From: Arthrobacter sp. ov407 | GTDB lineage: Bacteria > Actinomycetota > Actinomycetes > Actinomycetales > Micrococcaceae | Assembly (NCBI RefSeq): GCF_900102895.1 | Contig: NZ_FNGD01000004.1 | Coordinates: 1-64,000, forward strand | DNA: 64,000 nucleotides | Direction: 5' to 3' | In this document: positions 44,615-52,576 of the stretch, one piece after another | Numbering within the stretch: the stretch's first letter is position 1 | How the letters are laid out: every line of letters starts with the position of its first letter | Notes under the pieces: generated by a model | The model's database searches: none | What the model saw: the letters and a program-made list of their open reading frames with translations, nothing else | Told to the model about the DNA's origin: nothing | Position numbers and translations under genes: made by a program

Positions 44615-45373
44615 ATGACAGCGCGAGATACCTCCTCAGTCGGTGCTCCGTGCTGGGTCGACACTCTGCAGCCAGATCCCCGGGCAGCCCAAGACTTTTA
44701 CGGTCCGCTCTTCGGCTGGAGTTTCGACGACCCAACTCCGATGCCGTCCGGTCTCGACGGCGACTATTACGCCGCCCGCCTGGGCGGACGGCTGGTGGCC
44801 GGCATCGGACAGGCGCCGCCGCAATCGCCTCCGGGGTGGATCACCCACGTGCGAGTCGACGACGTTGGGGAAACCTTGGCTCGAGCCGAGCGGGCGGGAG
44901 GCAAACCGCTGGGGCCTTTTGATGCCGGCTCAGGGGACCGCGTTGCGGTGCTGACCGACCCCACCGGCGTTCCATTCTGCCTGCGGCAGGCTGGCGAGAA
45001 CGACGGCGCCGAGCTGGTCAATGAGCCCAATTCCTGGGCCATGAGCTCGCTGCACACCACAGATGTCGGGCGGGCCCGAACGTTCTACGGCGCATTGTTC
45101 GACTGGGAGCTCCAAACGGTGCCGGACGCCCCATTCTCGCTGTGGCTCCGGTCGGGCCAAGTCGTGGCGGTCGTGACGGCCACGGACGGCGTCGCTGTCC
45201 CGCCGCACTGGAGCGTCAATTTTGCTGTCCGCGACGCGGACGCCATCGCCCAGCACGCCGTAGCACTGGGTGGTGGCATTTTGATGGCGCCCATGGACAC
45301 CCCGGGATTCCGCAGCGCCGTGATAAGAGACCCCCAGGGCGGCACCATCGCAGTCAGCGCAACCGCCGGCTGA
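44615..45373 (+). CDS. VOC-family protein with two glyoxalase domains
   Basis: Protein of 252 residues built from two tandem VOC units. The first is PCWVDTLQPDPRAAQDFYGP with LFGWSFDDPTPMPSGLDGDY and DRVAVLTDPTGVPFCLRQ. The second is AMSSLHTTDVGRARTFYGAL with FDWELQTVPDAPFSLWLRSG and SAVIRDPQGGTIAVSAT. This layout is common in actinobacterial hydroxylase-like or bleomycin-resistance-like proteins of unknown substrate. ATG 44615 has AAAGGA upstream; an ATG 22 codons earlier lacks this. Confidence 0.85.
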   Translation: MTARDTSSVGAPCWVDTLQPDPRAAQDFYGPLFGWSFDDPTPMPSGLDGDYYAARLGGRLVAGIGQAPPQSPPGWITHVRVDDVGETLARAERAGGKPLGPFDAGSGDRVAVLTDPTGVPFCLRQAGENDGAELVNEPNSWAMSSLHTTDVGRARTFYGALFDWELQTVPDAPFSLWLRSGQVVAVVTATDGVAVPPHWSVNFAVRDADAIAQHAVALGGGILMAPMDTPGFRSAVIRDPQGGTIAVSATAG

Positions 45374-45431
45374 CATTTTCCTGGAGCGAATAAGCGTCAA
45401 TACCAGTTTGCGGCGCTGGTAGGGTCGGCGC

Positions 45432-46868
45432 ATGGATGAAAATTTGGGGAAGTTCATCGACAATTTCGCGCGGCTGGTGGAGCTTGCTCAGTCCGGGCAG
45501 CATCGGGCGCAACCTGGAACCCAGCTGCTGACTACGCTCACCGACCATTTGGCGGTCGAGGCAGAATCAGTGGCTGTGGTGGTTGAGGAGATTCCGCCGC
45601 ACCGATTCGTGGACGCAGACATCCTTATGGAAGAGCTCGCCGCAGAGGACCCCGAATTCCGACTCGTGGGCATCGGCGGAGGAGACCAACGGCACCATAA
45701 TTCGCTGAGCGACATGCTGCAGCGGTCCCAACTATTTCCGCAATTTCCCTTGTCTCAGCCGGACTATGCCAACCTCGCTGTCGGTCCTGACGAACAGCGG
45801 CAGGCCGTGGCACTGGGACTGTGGCTCTTCAGCCATGAAGGCAGTCCAATCGCGGTGTTGCAGAGGGACGCCAACCCCCGGTATGGCCGTCAGTCAGCGT
45901 CCCTTGAAGTTTTGGCGGACGCTACAGACAAGGCCGCGCGCTTCCTCTCTGAGTTTCGCCGGCGGATGCAGCACCGCAGCGTGCTGAAGGGGCAGGTCAT
46001 TTCCTTGGTGATGGGCGAGTATGGTCCTAGCTCTGCCGGGGTGACGTTTCACCCCCGGCCGGCCGTTGCCGCGTCCGATGTCATCCTGCCGGATGACCTG
46101 CTGGGGAAGGTGTCGGACCACGCCTTGGGTATCGCCGAACACCGGGACTCTCTGAACAGGTACGGCCAGCACCTCAAACGCGGCGTCCTGCTCTATGGCA
46201 GTCCGGGGACCGGCAAGACCCACACGGTGCGGTATTTGTTGAGCCGGAGTGAAGGTGTCACAGCAATCCTGCTTTCGGGGGGATCACTCGCCAGGATCTC
46301 GGAAGCCGCCACTATGGCCAGGGCCCTGCAGCCCTCCATCGTCGTTCTTGAGGACTGTGATCTCATCGCCGAGGACCGCAGCTTCGGACACGGACCTCAG
46401 CCGCTGCTATTCGAGGTGCTGGACGCCATGGACGGTTTGGCCAGCGACGCCGACGTGGCGTTCGTCCTCACCACCAACCGCGTGGACATGCTCGAACGCG
46501 CCCTGGCACAGCGTCCAGGACGCGTGGACCTGGCCGTGGAAATCCCCCTCCCTGCCCAGGCGGAGCGGGTCTCGCTGATCAAACTGTATGCCCGCGGTAT
46601 CCCCTTCAGCCCGAACTCGATTGAAGATGCCGCAGCCCGCACCGAAGGCACCACCGCCTCGTTCGCACGCGAGCTCGTCCGCCGGGCAGTCGTTGCCAGC
46701 GCATTGGACGGCGTGCCGGTCGCGGACAATCATCTGGGGAAGGCTGTGGATGACCTGATGGCCGACAGCGCGGCCCTCACCCGAAGCCTCCTCGGCAGCG
46801 GGGGCGATTCCGACGGCAGTGGAGCACCGTTCCCCGGAGCGCCGGCAGCCTTTCATCCCGGGGGCTAG
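45432..46868 (+). CDS. Single-domain AAA+ ATPase (classic FtsH/Cdc48-like clade)
   Basis: A 478-residue ATPase. An uncharacterised N-terminal domain of about 240 residues is followed by one AAA module: Walker A LLYGSPGTGKTHTVRYLLSR, Walker B QPSIVVLEDCDLIAEDR with Glu-Asp where most relatives have Asp-Glu, sensor 1/second region of homology VAFVLTTNRVDMLERALAQR, and arginine-finger segment PGRVDLAVEIPLPAQAERVS. There is no protease domain, membrane helix or zinc site, so it is not FtsH. It resembles lone AAA proteins that remodel unknown partners. The gene stands alone, ending at a bidirectional hairpin. Confidence 0.8.
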   Translation: MDENLGKFIDNFARLVELAQSGQHRAQPGTQLLTTLTDHLAVEAESVAVVVEEIPPHRFVDADILMEELAAEDPEFRLVGIGGGDQRHHNSLSDMLQRSQLFPQFPLSQPDYANLAVGPDEQRQAVALGLWLFSHEGSPIAVLQRDANPRYGRQSASLEVLADATDKAARFLSEFRRRMQHRSVLKGQVISLVMGEYGPSSAGVTFHPRPAVAASDVILPDDLLGKVSDHALGIAEHRDSLNRYGQHLKRGVLLYGSPGTGKTHTVRYLLSRSEGVTAILLSGGSLARISEAATMARALQPSIVVLEDCDLIAEDRSFGHGPQPLLFEVLDAMDGLASDADVAFVLTTNRVDMLERALAQRPGRVDLAVEIPLPAQAERVSLIKLYARGIPFSPNSIEDAAARTEGTTASFARELVRRAVVASALDGVPVADNHLGKAVDDLMADSAALTRSLLGSGGDSDGSGAPFPGAPAAFHPGG

Positions 46869-46876
46869 GAAAGAGA

Positions 46877-46919
46877 CGCTGGCGGCGATTCCCGGCTTGG
46901 GTCGTCAGCGCCGCCAGCG
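46877..46919. terminator. Bidirectional hairpin between AAA+ and GNAT genes
   Basis: CGCTGGCGGCG at 46877-46887 pairs perfectly with 46909-46919 around a 21-base loop. The right arm falls within the last codons of the convergent GNAT gene, so it can serve both transcripts. Confidence 0.65.
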
Positions 46920-47693
46920 GTATGGAGTTGTTGTTGACACCCGGTGCAGACCATAGCGTTCCAGAATCGGTCGCGAATATTCTGTTGAGTCGCTGTGGAT
47001 GAGTGTCTTTCCGAGCGTTAGCGCGGCTCGTGCCCGGGCCGCGGTGAGCGCCCGATAAATACCGCGACCGCGCCATTCTTCACGCGTTGCCCCGCCCCAG
47101 ATACCCGCGAATTCCGTGTCCGGTACCGGCTCGAGGCGGCCCGCACTCACAATCGCCCTTTCGTGTTCGGCAACCCACAATTCCATGCCATCGTCGAGAG
47201 CCACGCGACGCAGGATTGCGTCGGCATTGCCCTCGGAGACGTCAGTGCCGAAAACCTCGTCCTGCATTGCGCTCATGGCGCGAATGTCCCGTTCTTCGGT
47301 CACCCGCCGCAGGCTGATGCCGGGCGGGAGCTGCACATCCACATTCAATGCGCTGGCCGGCCCGATCATGACCGACTCGGTCTCATCGGGCTCAAACCCG
47401 TTGTCGAGCAGTGCCTTATGGAGGCCAGGCGCATGATCGTGGCCACGGGTTTTCCACTCAACCCGCACGATTGCGGGATCACTGCGGTAAAACGCGAGCG
47501 CTTCGACCACCCAATGCGCGATCGTCCGGGCGCTGGCCCCATCGAGGTCCTGATAAGTCACGAAACCTCTGCCGCCTGCGAAGCTCACCAGACGTAACGG
47601 GCCGAGCCGTTCAACGGCGATGGCACTGGGTGTCTCGGCATCTGTCCGGAGTTGCTGGTCGTACGCCATAAGAAGTTCTTCAGAAAGAGTCAT
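46905..47693 (-). CDS. GNAT family N-acetyltransferase
   Basis: Protein of 262 residues with a C-terminal GNAT domain: TEFAGIWGGATREEWRGRGI, YRALTAARARAALTLGKTLI and HSDSTEYSRPILERYGLHRV. The N-terminal part (LRLVSFAGGRGFVTYQDLDG, HAPGLHKALLDNGFEPDETE) looks like a second degenerate GNAT unit. ATG 47693 has GTGGAGG five bases upstream. The substrate is unknown. Confidence 0.85.
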   Translation of the reverse strand: MTLSEELLMAYDQQLRTDAETPSAIAVERLGPLRLVSFAGGRGFVTYQDLDGASARTIAHWVVEALAFYRSDPAIVRVEWKTRGHDHAPGLHKALLDNGFEPDETESVMIGPASALNVDVQLPPGISLRRVTEERDIRAMSAMQDEVFGTDVSEGNADAILRRVALDDGMELWVAEHERAIVSAGRLEPVPDTEFAGIWGGATREEWRGRGIYRALTAARARAALTLGKTLIHSDSTEYSRPILERYGLHRVSTTTPYRWRR

Positions 47694-47765
47694 CGGCCTC
47701 CACGGTACAGTGTGCGGATTCGGACCTGGAAGGATCGCACCCCAGGAACCTCAGCGCCTCGACCC

Positions 47766-48242
47766 TCAGTAGCCGTAGCGTTCAACCACGATCTGGATCG
47801 TGTAACTGTCGGACGCCGGGCCATAGTCGTCAATGGTGATCCGTACGTCCCAGCCGTCGATCCTCCCGACTCCCCGACACATCAGGCCTCCTGAGTTATA
47901 CCTTTGTTCCCTGAGGCACGGCTCGTACTCGTCGGGAGTCAGTCCAACCTGATCGATGTAGCGCTCCAGGTCACCGGCGCGGTACGGCCTGTGGGTGTCC
48001 CACCTGTTGTCATAGATTGCGCACGGTCCGTCAAGGGGGATGCAAAACGCTCCACCCAGCGGTGCTTGTGTCGGTCCGATGGGTTCCCACCCGGGTGAAG
48101 TCTGCAGCCGATCCGCGATTGCCTTCATCTGTCTAATGTTGGCTTCATTCTGAAAATGGACATTTGTGAAAAAGCCGGCAACGCCTACGACCATAACCAC
48201 CGCGGCCAGCACCGCGATCATGGATGTCTTGTGATGCCTCAT
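47766..48242 (-). CDS. Hypothetical membrane-anchored protein
   Basis: A 158-residue protein with one N-terminal membrane helix (MIAVLAAVVMVVGVAGFFTN) and an extracytoplasmic domain with four Cys residues (AFCIPLDGPCAIYDNRW, EYEPCLREQ, GLMCRGVGRIDGWDVRITI). No family is recognised. GGGGA lies eight bases before ATG 48242. It and the next lipoprotein gene upstream are both small exported unknowns on the same strand. Confidence 0.65.
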   Translation of the reverse strand: MRHHKTSMIAVLAAVVMVVGVAGFFTNVHFQNEANIRQMKAIADRLQTSPGWEPIGPTQAPLGGAFCIPLDGPCAIYDNRWDTHRPYRAGDLERYIDQVGLTPDEYEPCLREQRYNSGGLMCRGVGRIDGWDVRITIDDYGPASDSYTIQIVVERYGY

Positions 48243-48353
48243 TGCGCTGTCCCCTTCAGCCTTTTGATGACGGCGAGCCTACACCCCGCTCCGCACGTTC
48301 GTGCTGGCGGGTCGAATAGTTCTGGGGCCAGCGCTTTAGCGGGAGGCGGTCGC

Positions 48354-48842
48354 TCAGTGGGTGATGGTCAGGGGCTTCACAGGCACCGCACACGACACCC
48401 GCACGAAAGGTACGTCTCGTGCTCGCGCCACGCGGTTATTCCTGCCGGTGTCATCGCACCAATCAATGTTGTACGGCATTGCGGTTACGGCCGCTTCCCC
48501 TACGGCTGTCCCGGCGGGTACGACAAACGTGTAGGTGAACCCACCGGCGTCGTTCATGGCGGAAGTAGTGTTGACGACTTCCACCCCTGTGGCGTCGGTG
48601 ACGCTCACCTGGATGCGCGCATTCTTGCCGTAACGGGGGTTGCAGTCAGCGTCCGGCGCGGCCACTGTCACGCTTAGCCCCGGTTTGGCTTCTGTCGGGG
48701 TCAGCGAATAGGCGGGCGGGAGGCACGGCGGCTCCCCGCCCGTGGTGGACGAGCAACCCGATATCGAGGCAGCCAGCACCAGTGCGCCAACCGAGGCAAA
48801 GATCGCGGGGCGCCGATCACGGTCCTTCAGGCGGAAAGCCAT
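48354..48842 (-). CDS. Hypothetical lipoprotein
   Basis: A 162-residue predicted lipoprotein. The signal peptide AIFASVGALVLAASISGCSS ends in a lipobox. The mature part is a single beta-sandwich-like domain (YSLTPTEAKPGLSVTVAAPD, NARIQVSVTDATGVEVVNTT, GGFTYTFVVPAGTAVGEAAV) with several Cys that could pair outside the cell. No function is recognised. ATG 48842 lacks a strong ribosome site. Confidence 0.7.
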   Translation of the reverse strand: MAFRLKDRDRRPAIFASVGALVLAASISGCSSTTGGEPPCLPPAYSLTPTEAKPGLSVTVAAPDADCNPRYGKNARIQVSVTDATGVEVVNTTSAMNDAGGFTYTFVVPAGTAVGEAAVTAMPYNIDWCDDTGRNNRVARARDVPFVRVSCAVPVKPLTITH

Positions 48843-48978
48843 GCCGTCAGTGTCGCTGGTACAGCACTCGACGCCTACTGTTGCCCCGAATTCGTACCCG
48901 AATTGTTGCCGGCGCGTACCGAGGCCAAATTCAGCGTCGCCCGCATGGCAACGACTCCCGCACCGCTACGTCGGGCCT

Positions 48979-49839
48979 ATGATCGTGGCCATGGGAGTAC
49001 CCGGAATTTCTCGACGCAGCCTGCTGGGGCTCGGAGCAGGCGCCGTGGCGGCGGCGTCGGTCGCGGGGTGCGCCGGCCCAGGCACGTCCAGCCAGGCAGC
49101 ACCACCGGCCCCACCAATCGCCATGCGCAGCGGCAGCTTCACCTCGCAGTTCCGGCCGGAGGAACCCACGGGCTGGTCACTGGCCGTGCCCGGATCCACC
49201 GACGGCGGCCCTTCCGGTCCGTTGCCTGTTGCACTGTTCCTGCATGGCACGGGCGCCGACCACCGCATGGTCTTCGACGAGCTCGACGCGGGCGGCGAGC
49301 TGGCACGGCATGTGGCCCGCGGAGGGACGCCTTTCGCGATCGCTGCCATCGACGGAGGCGAAACGTGGTGGCATCGCCGGGAATCCGGTACAGACACGCA
49401 GTCCATGCTGGTGCAGGAATTCCTTCCCCTGCTGGCCGGCCAGGGAGTCGACACCGGCAGGATCGCCGTGTTCGGCCTGTCGATGGGCGGCTTCGGCGCG
49501 CTGCTCCTGGCCTCCCAGCACCGCGTCCCCGGTCTCCGAGCCGTCGCCGCGATGAGCCCCGCAGTCTGGAGCCTGTACGACGCCGGCCGGTCCGACAACT
49601 TCGACAGCGCCGCGGACTTTGCGGCCAACGACATCTTTGCCCTGCGGCCGGAGCTGGAGTCACTGCCGAAGCGAATTGACTGCGGCACGGCGGACAACCT
49701 GCTCTTCAGTGTGAAGGACTACGTGAAGGACCTGCCAGGGGCACACGAGGGAGGCTTCCGGTCTGGCGGCCACGACAGCGGCTACTGGCGCTCCATCCTC
49801 CCGGACGTCGTCGCGTTCCTGGGCAAGAGCCTGGCTTGA
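48979..49839 (+). CDS. Tat-exported alpha/beta hydrolase (esterase-like)
   Basis: Predicted serine esterase of 286 residues. The N-terminus has a twin-arginine signal and lipobox (GISRRSLLGLGAGAVAAASV then AGCAG), so it is probably a Tat-exported lipoprotein. The oxyanion segment is VALFLHGTGADHRMVFDEL, the nucleophile elbow is GRIAVFGLSMGGFGALLLAS and a late His lies in FRSGGHDSGYWRSILPDV. The layout resembles feruloyl esterase/antigen 85-like S-esterases. ATG 48979 or 48991 could be the start. Its last 58 bases overlap the end of the convergent A-ACP-acyltransferase gene. Confidence 0.82.
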   Translation: MIVAMGVPGISRRSLLGLGAGAVAAASVAGCAGPGTSSQAAPPAPPIAMRSGSFTSQFRPEEPTGWSLAVPGSTDGGPSGPLPVALFLHGTGADHRMVFDELDAGGELARHVARGGTPFAIAAIDGGETWWHRRESGTDTQSMLVQEFLPLLAGQGVDTGRIAVFGLSMGGFGALLLASQHRVPGLRAVAAMSPAVWSLYDAGRSDNFDSAADFAANDIFALRPELESLPKRIDCGTADNLLFSVKDYVKDLPGAHEGGFRSGGHDSGYWRSILPDVVAFLGKSLA

Positions 49840-52364
49840 CGCTGGCCGCGAGCGCGCGACCCGGCAGCGCGAGCCCGCCGCCGGTTGACTGAACCCATCA
49901 CCCGCGCACAGAGCGTCCAGTAGGCTACTCCCGCGGCGAGCGAGACTGCCACGGCTAGCACTGGGCTTATCCCGGCCAGCGGTGGATAGACCAGCCAGTG
50001 GACCAGGTACGCGTAGAGCGAAGCGCTCGCCAGCACCACCGTGAGGCGGCGGAGGCCCCTGGGCACCGGAATGCTGGGCAGCCAGATGAGCAGCAGGATT
50101 CCGACGAGGAGCGTGCACTCCCGGCCCGGGTTCTCGAAGAATCCCGGAACGGTCAGTGCCGCAATGACCGAGACAATGCAACGCTGGGCTATGGTCCGGG
50201 TCCGTGCGATAGCCCAACCCAGGGCGAAGAGCCAGAGCGCAGGCGCCGTGTGCGGCACCCCGGGGTTTACCAACTCATAGCGGGTCAGGAGCCCCGCGCC
50301 GGTCAGCGCCAGGGGAAACAGTAAGGGGAAGCGCCGCTCGGCTCGGTCCGCCCACGGAATGGCCAGCAGCGCCGTCGCCCCCACAAGCAGGTAGACAAGA
50401 ATTTCGATGAACCAGAAGTGCCACTGGGTGGTCACCGCTTCCGGCCCGAGGATGGCGTTGAGCAGCAGGATGTTAGCGGGAGCGTAGTTGTCGGTGACCA
50501 GGTAGGCCACCGCGATGAATGCCATGCTCGGCACCACGATTCTGGCCACGCTGGCGAGCTGCCGCCGCAGCCGCGGGACCCGTGCTCCGGAGAGCTGGAA
50601 GCGGGCGAAGTTGTAGCCGGCCACAGCCATGAGCACGTGGGCCGCACCCTGCCAACTGAACAGACCAACGTGTGTGCCGACGATCAGGACGATCCCCACG
50701 GCCCGCAGCACGATGCTCGTCTCGACCGGCGCAAAGAACCGTCGACGCTTCCCGACCGGTACGGTGCGGGGCCGCGGCTCCAGGTCTCGGACCCGGGTGA
50801 CGTGCCAGTCCGGCGGGAGATGGTCCAGGGCTTGTTCCAGTCGGACTGACGCGGCCACATACGAGAGCGAGTCGCCGCCCAGGGAGACGAAGGTGTCGTC
50901 GTCGCCGATCTCGGCGCACTCCAGTGCGTCCTCGAAGATCTTCCGGACGCTGTCCGGCGCGCCGCTTTGCGCCGCGGGCTCAGGTTGCGGCCGGGACAGC
51001 GCCTGGACAGCTTTGTAGTCCAGTTTGCCCGTGGCTAGGCGCGGGAGATGCTCGACGGCGTGTACTTCGAGGGCCGCGCGCGGCAGTCCCATGCCCTGGG
51101 CGAGCACCTTGGCCAGCAGCTGCGGGTCGTGATCGCCCTCAACGGCGACAACGACGCCGTCGTCTGTTCCCGCGCTGGCCGCCTGCACCCCGAGGTCCGC
51201 CAGGAGCCGCTCCACCTGTCCCAGGTCAACGCGCAGTCCCACGATCTTGACGAAACGGCTGCGCCGTCCCACCACCTCGTAGACGCCTGCAGGGTGTTGG
51301 CGGGCGAGGTCGCCGGTACGGAGCTCGGTGACGGTCCGGCCTGCGGCAAGGTCCGCCTGGCTCTCGGCATAGCCGAGCATGACGTTGGGGCCGGTGTAGA
51401 CGAGTTCGCCGTGCTCCAGGCCCGGCACTGGGTCGATGCGGAACGATCCGCCGGGCACCGGGATGCCCACCGCACCTGGGACCTCGGCCGCCAGACCCGG
51501 CGGGAGGTACGCCATCCGGGCCGTCGCCTCGGTCTGGCCGTACATCACGAAAAATTCCCAGCCGTTTCGGTGGCCCAGTTCCGCGTATTTCCTCACCGAT
51601 TCCGGCGCCAGCCGCCCCCCGGCCTGGGTGATGTAGCGCAGGCTGGGCAGGTCCATTTCCGCGAACCCGACCCGTTCCAGCAGTTCAAAGGTGTACGGAA
51701 CGGCCGCCAGCGAAGTGGCCCCACGGCGTCGGAAGAGCTCCCAAAAGCATGGATCAACCACGGAAAGGTCGGTCAGGACCAGACCGGCACCGCGGAGCAG
51801 GTAGCTGTTGATCACCGACGAGCCGTAGCAGTAGGACATGGGCAGCGTCGTCGCTGCGCGGTCATCCGGGCCGATCTTCAGGTACTCGGAAATCGACTCG
51901 GCGTTGGACTGCAGGTTCGCGTGCGAGAGGCGCACGAGTTTGGGTGAGCCCGTAGATCCGGACGTGCTGAGCAGGAGCGCCAGGTCCGGATGCAGCTCGT
52001 GCCGGGTGCCGGGCCGGCGTTCCTCCAGCACGGTCCGCCCGTTCCCGGACCGCATCACGACGTCGGGGTCGTAGGCCGTAACCAGAGATTCCAAGGCGGC
52101 CGGTTTGTCCTCGGGCAAGAGGATCAGGGGGTGCCCGCCCACCAGCGCCGCGAGGTAGGCGACTATCGAGTCGAGGTCGTTCGTTGCGGCCAACGCGACG
52201 AGCCGCCGCTCGGTGCCGAGCCGGACGGCCAGGTCATCGACGCGCTCCGCCAGCTCCCGGTAGGTCAGTGCGAAGGTATCCGTGAGGATGGCAGGTCTGT
52301 CCCCGTAGCTCGCAAGATCGGCGGCAAAGGGCACCCGCATGAAATCAAGCTGCTGCGTGGTCAC
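49782..52364 (-). CDS. Fused adenylation - carrier - membrane acyltransferase protein
   Basis: An 860-residue three-part protein. Residues 1-460 form an adenylation domain: A3 LLLSTSGSTGSPKLVRLSH (131-149), A5 MYGQTEATA (274-282), A7 ELRTGDLAR (347-355), A8 GRRSRFVKIVGLRVDLGQVE (366-385) and A10 RLATGKLDYK with catalytic Lys 447. Residues about 470-520 form a carrier domain with phosphopantetheine Ser 499 (LGGDSLS). Residues about 548-825 form a ten-or-so-helix OafA-like acyltransferase with the R-x10-H signature (RAVGIVLIVGTHVGL, Arg 554, His 565) and WHFWFIEILVYL. It should activate an acid, load it on the carrier and transfer it to a membrane acceptor. The substrate and acceptor are unknown. 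The GTG start lies at the edge of an iron-box promoter. Confidence 0.85.
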   Translation of the reverse strand: MTTQQLDFMRVPFAADLASYGDRPAILTDTFALTYRELAERVDDLAVRLGTERRLVALAATNDLDSIVAYLAALVGGHPLILLPEDKPAALESLVTAYDPDVVMRSGNGRTVLEERRPGTRHELHPDLALLLSTSGSTGSPKLVRLSHANLQSNAESISEYLKIGPDDRAATTLPMSYCYGSSVINSYLLRGAGLVLTDLSVVDPCFWELFRRRGATSLAAVPYTFELLERVGFAEMDLPSLRYITQAGGRLAPESVRKYAELGHRNGWEFFVMYGQTEATARMAYLPPGLAAEVPGAVGIPVPGGSFRIDPVPGLEHGELVYTGPNVMLGYAESQADLAAGRTVTELRTGDLARQHPAGVYEVVGRRSRFVKIVGLRVDLGQVERLLADLGVQAASAGTDDGVVVAVEGDHDPQLLAKVLAQGMGLPRAALEVHAVEHLPRLATGKLDYKAVQALSRPQPEPAAQSGAPDSVRKIFEDALECAEIGDDDTFVSLGGDSLSYVAASVRLEQALDHLPPDWHVTRVRDLEPRPRTVPVGKRRRFFAPVETSIVLRAVGIVLIVGTHVGLFSWQGAAHVLMAVAGYNFARFQLSGARVPRLRRQLASVARIVVPSMAFIAVAYLVTDNYAPANILLLNAILGPEAVTTQWHFWFIEILVYLLVGATALLAIPWADRAERRFPLLFPLALTGAGLLTRYELVNPGVPHTAPALWLFALGWAIARTRTIAQRCIVSVIAALTVPGFFENPGRECTLLVGILLLIWLPSIPVPRGLRRLTVVLASASLYAYLVHWLVYPPLAGISPVLAVAVSLAAGVAYWTLCARVMGSVNRRRARAAGSRARGQRQARLLPRNATTSGRMERQ

Positions 52365-52371
52365 CCGGACA

Positions 52372-52401
52372 ATGTTATTAGATTAGGCTTACCTAAAACA
52401 A
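52372..52401 (-). promoter_or_regulatory. Leaderless promoter of the fused acyltransferase gene
   Basis: On the minus strand a -35-like TTGTTT (52401-52396), an 18-base spacer and a -10-like TAACAT (52377-52372) are followed seven bases later by the GTG start at 52364. This is the spacing of a leaderless transcript, and no ribosome site is present. The DtxR/IdeR-like box fills the spacer. Confidence 0.5.
52378..52396 (-). promoter_or_regulatory. DtxR/IdeR-like iron box 1
   Basis: TTAGATTAGGCTTACCTAA matches the DtxR/IdeR consensus TTAGGTTAGGCTAACCTAA at 17 of 19 positions. It lies between the -35 and -10 elements of the fused acyltransferase gene, a position where an iron-loaded repressor would block transcription. 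Confidence 0.8.
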
Positions 52402-52452
52402 ATTAGGGTACGAAAGGTTTGCGTAATCGCCCGGAGTGGGTATTCTCCTTAT

Positions 52453-52466
52453 TTAGGTTCCCCTAA
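52453..52466 (+). promoter_or_regulatory. DtxR/IdeR-like iron box 2 and efe promoter
   Basis: TTAGGTTCCCCTAA matches the 14-base core of the DtxR/IdeR consensus at 11 positions. It lies just after a possible promoter (-35 TTGCGT at 52419-52424, 16-base spacer, -10 TATTCT at 52441-52446) reading toward efeM. It is weaker than box 1. Confidence 0.6.
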
Positions 52467-52576
52467 GTAAGAGTTCCTCAGCGGCGTCGCTGGAGGGAAT
52501 CCGTACGCCCAACGGCCCCCACGCTCCACACCTCAACCCCTAGCCGTTCCGCCCCACCGACCCAAGGAAATCCCCC

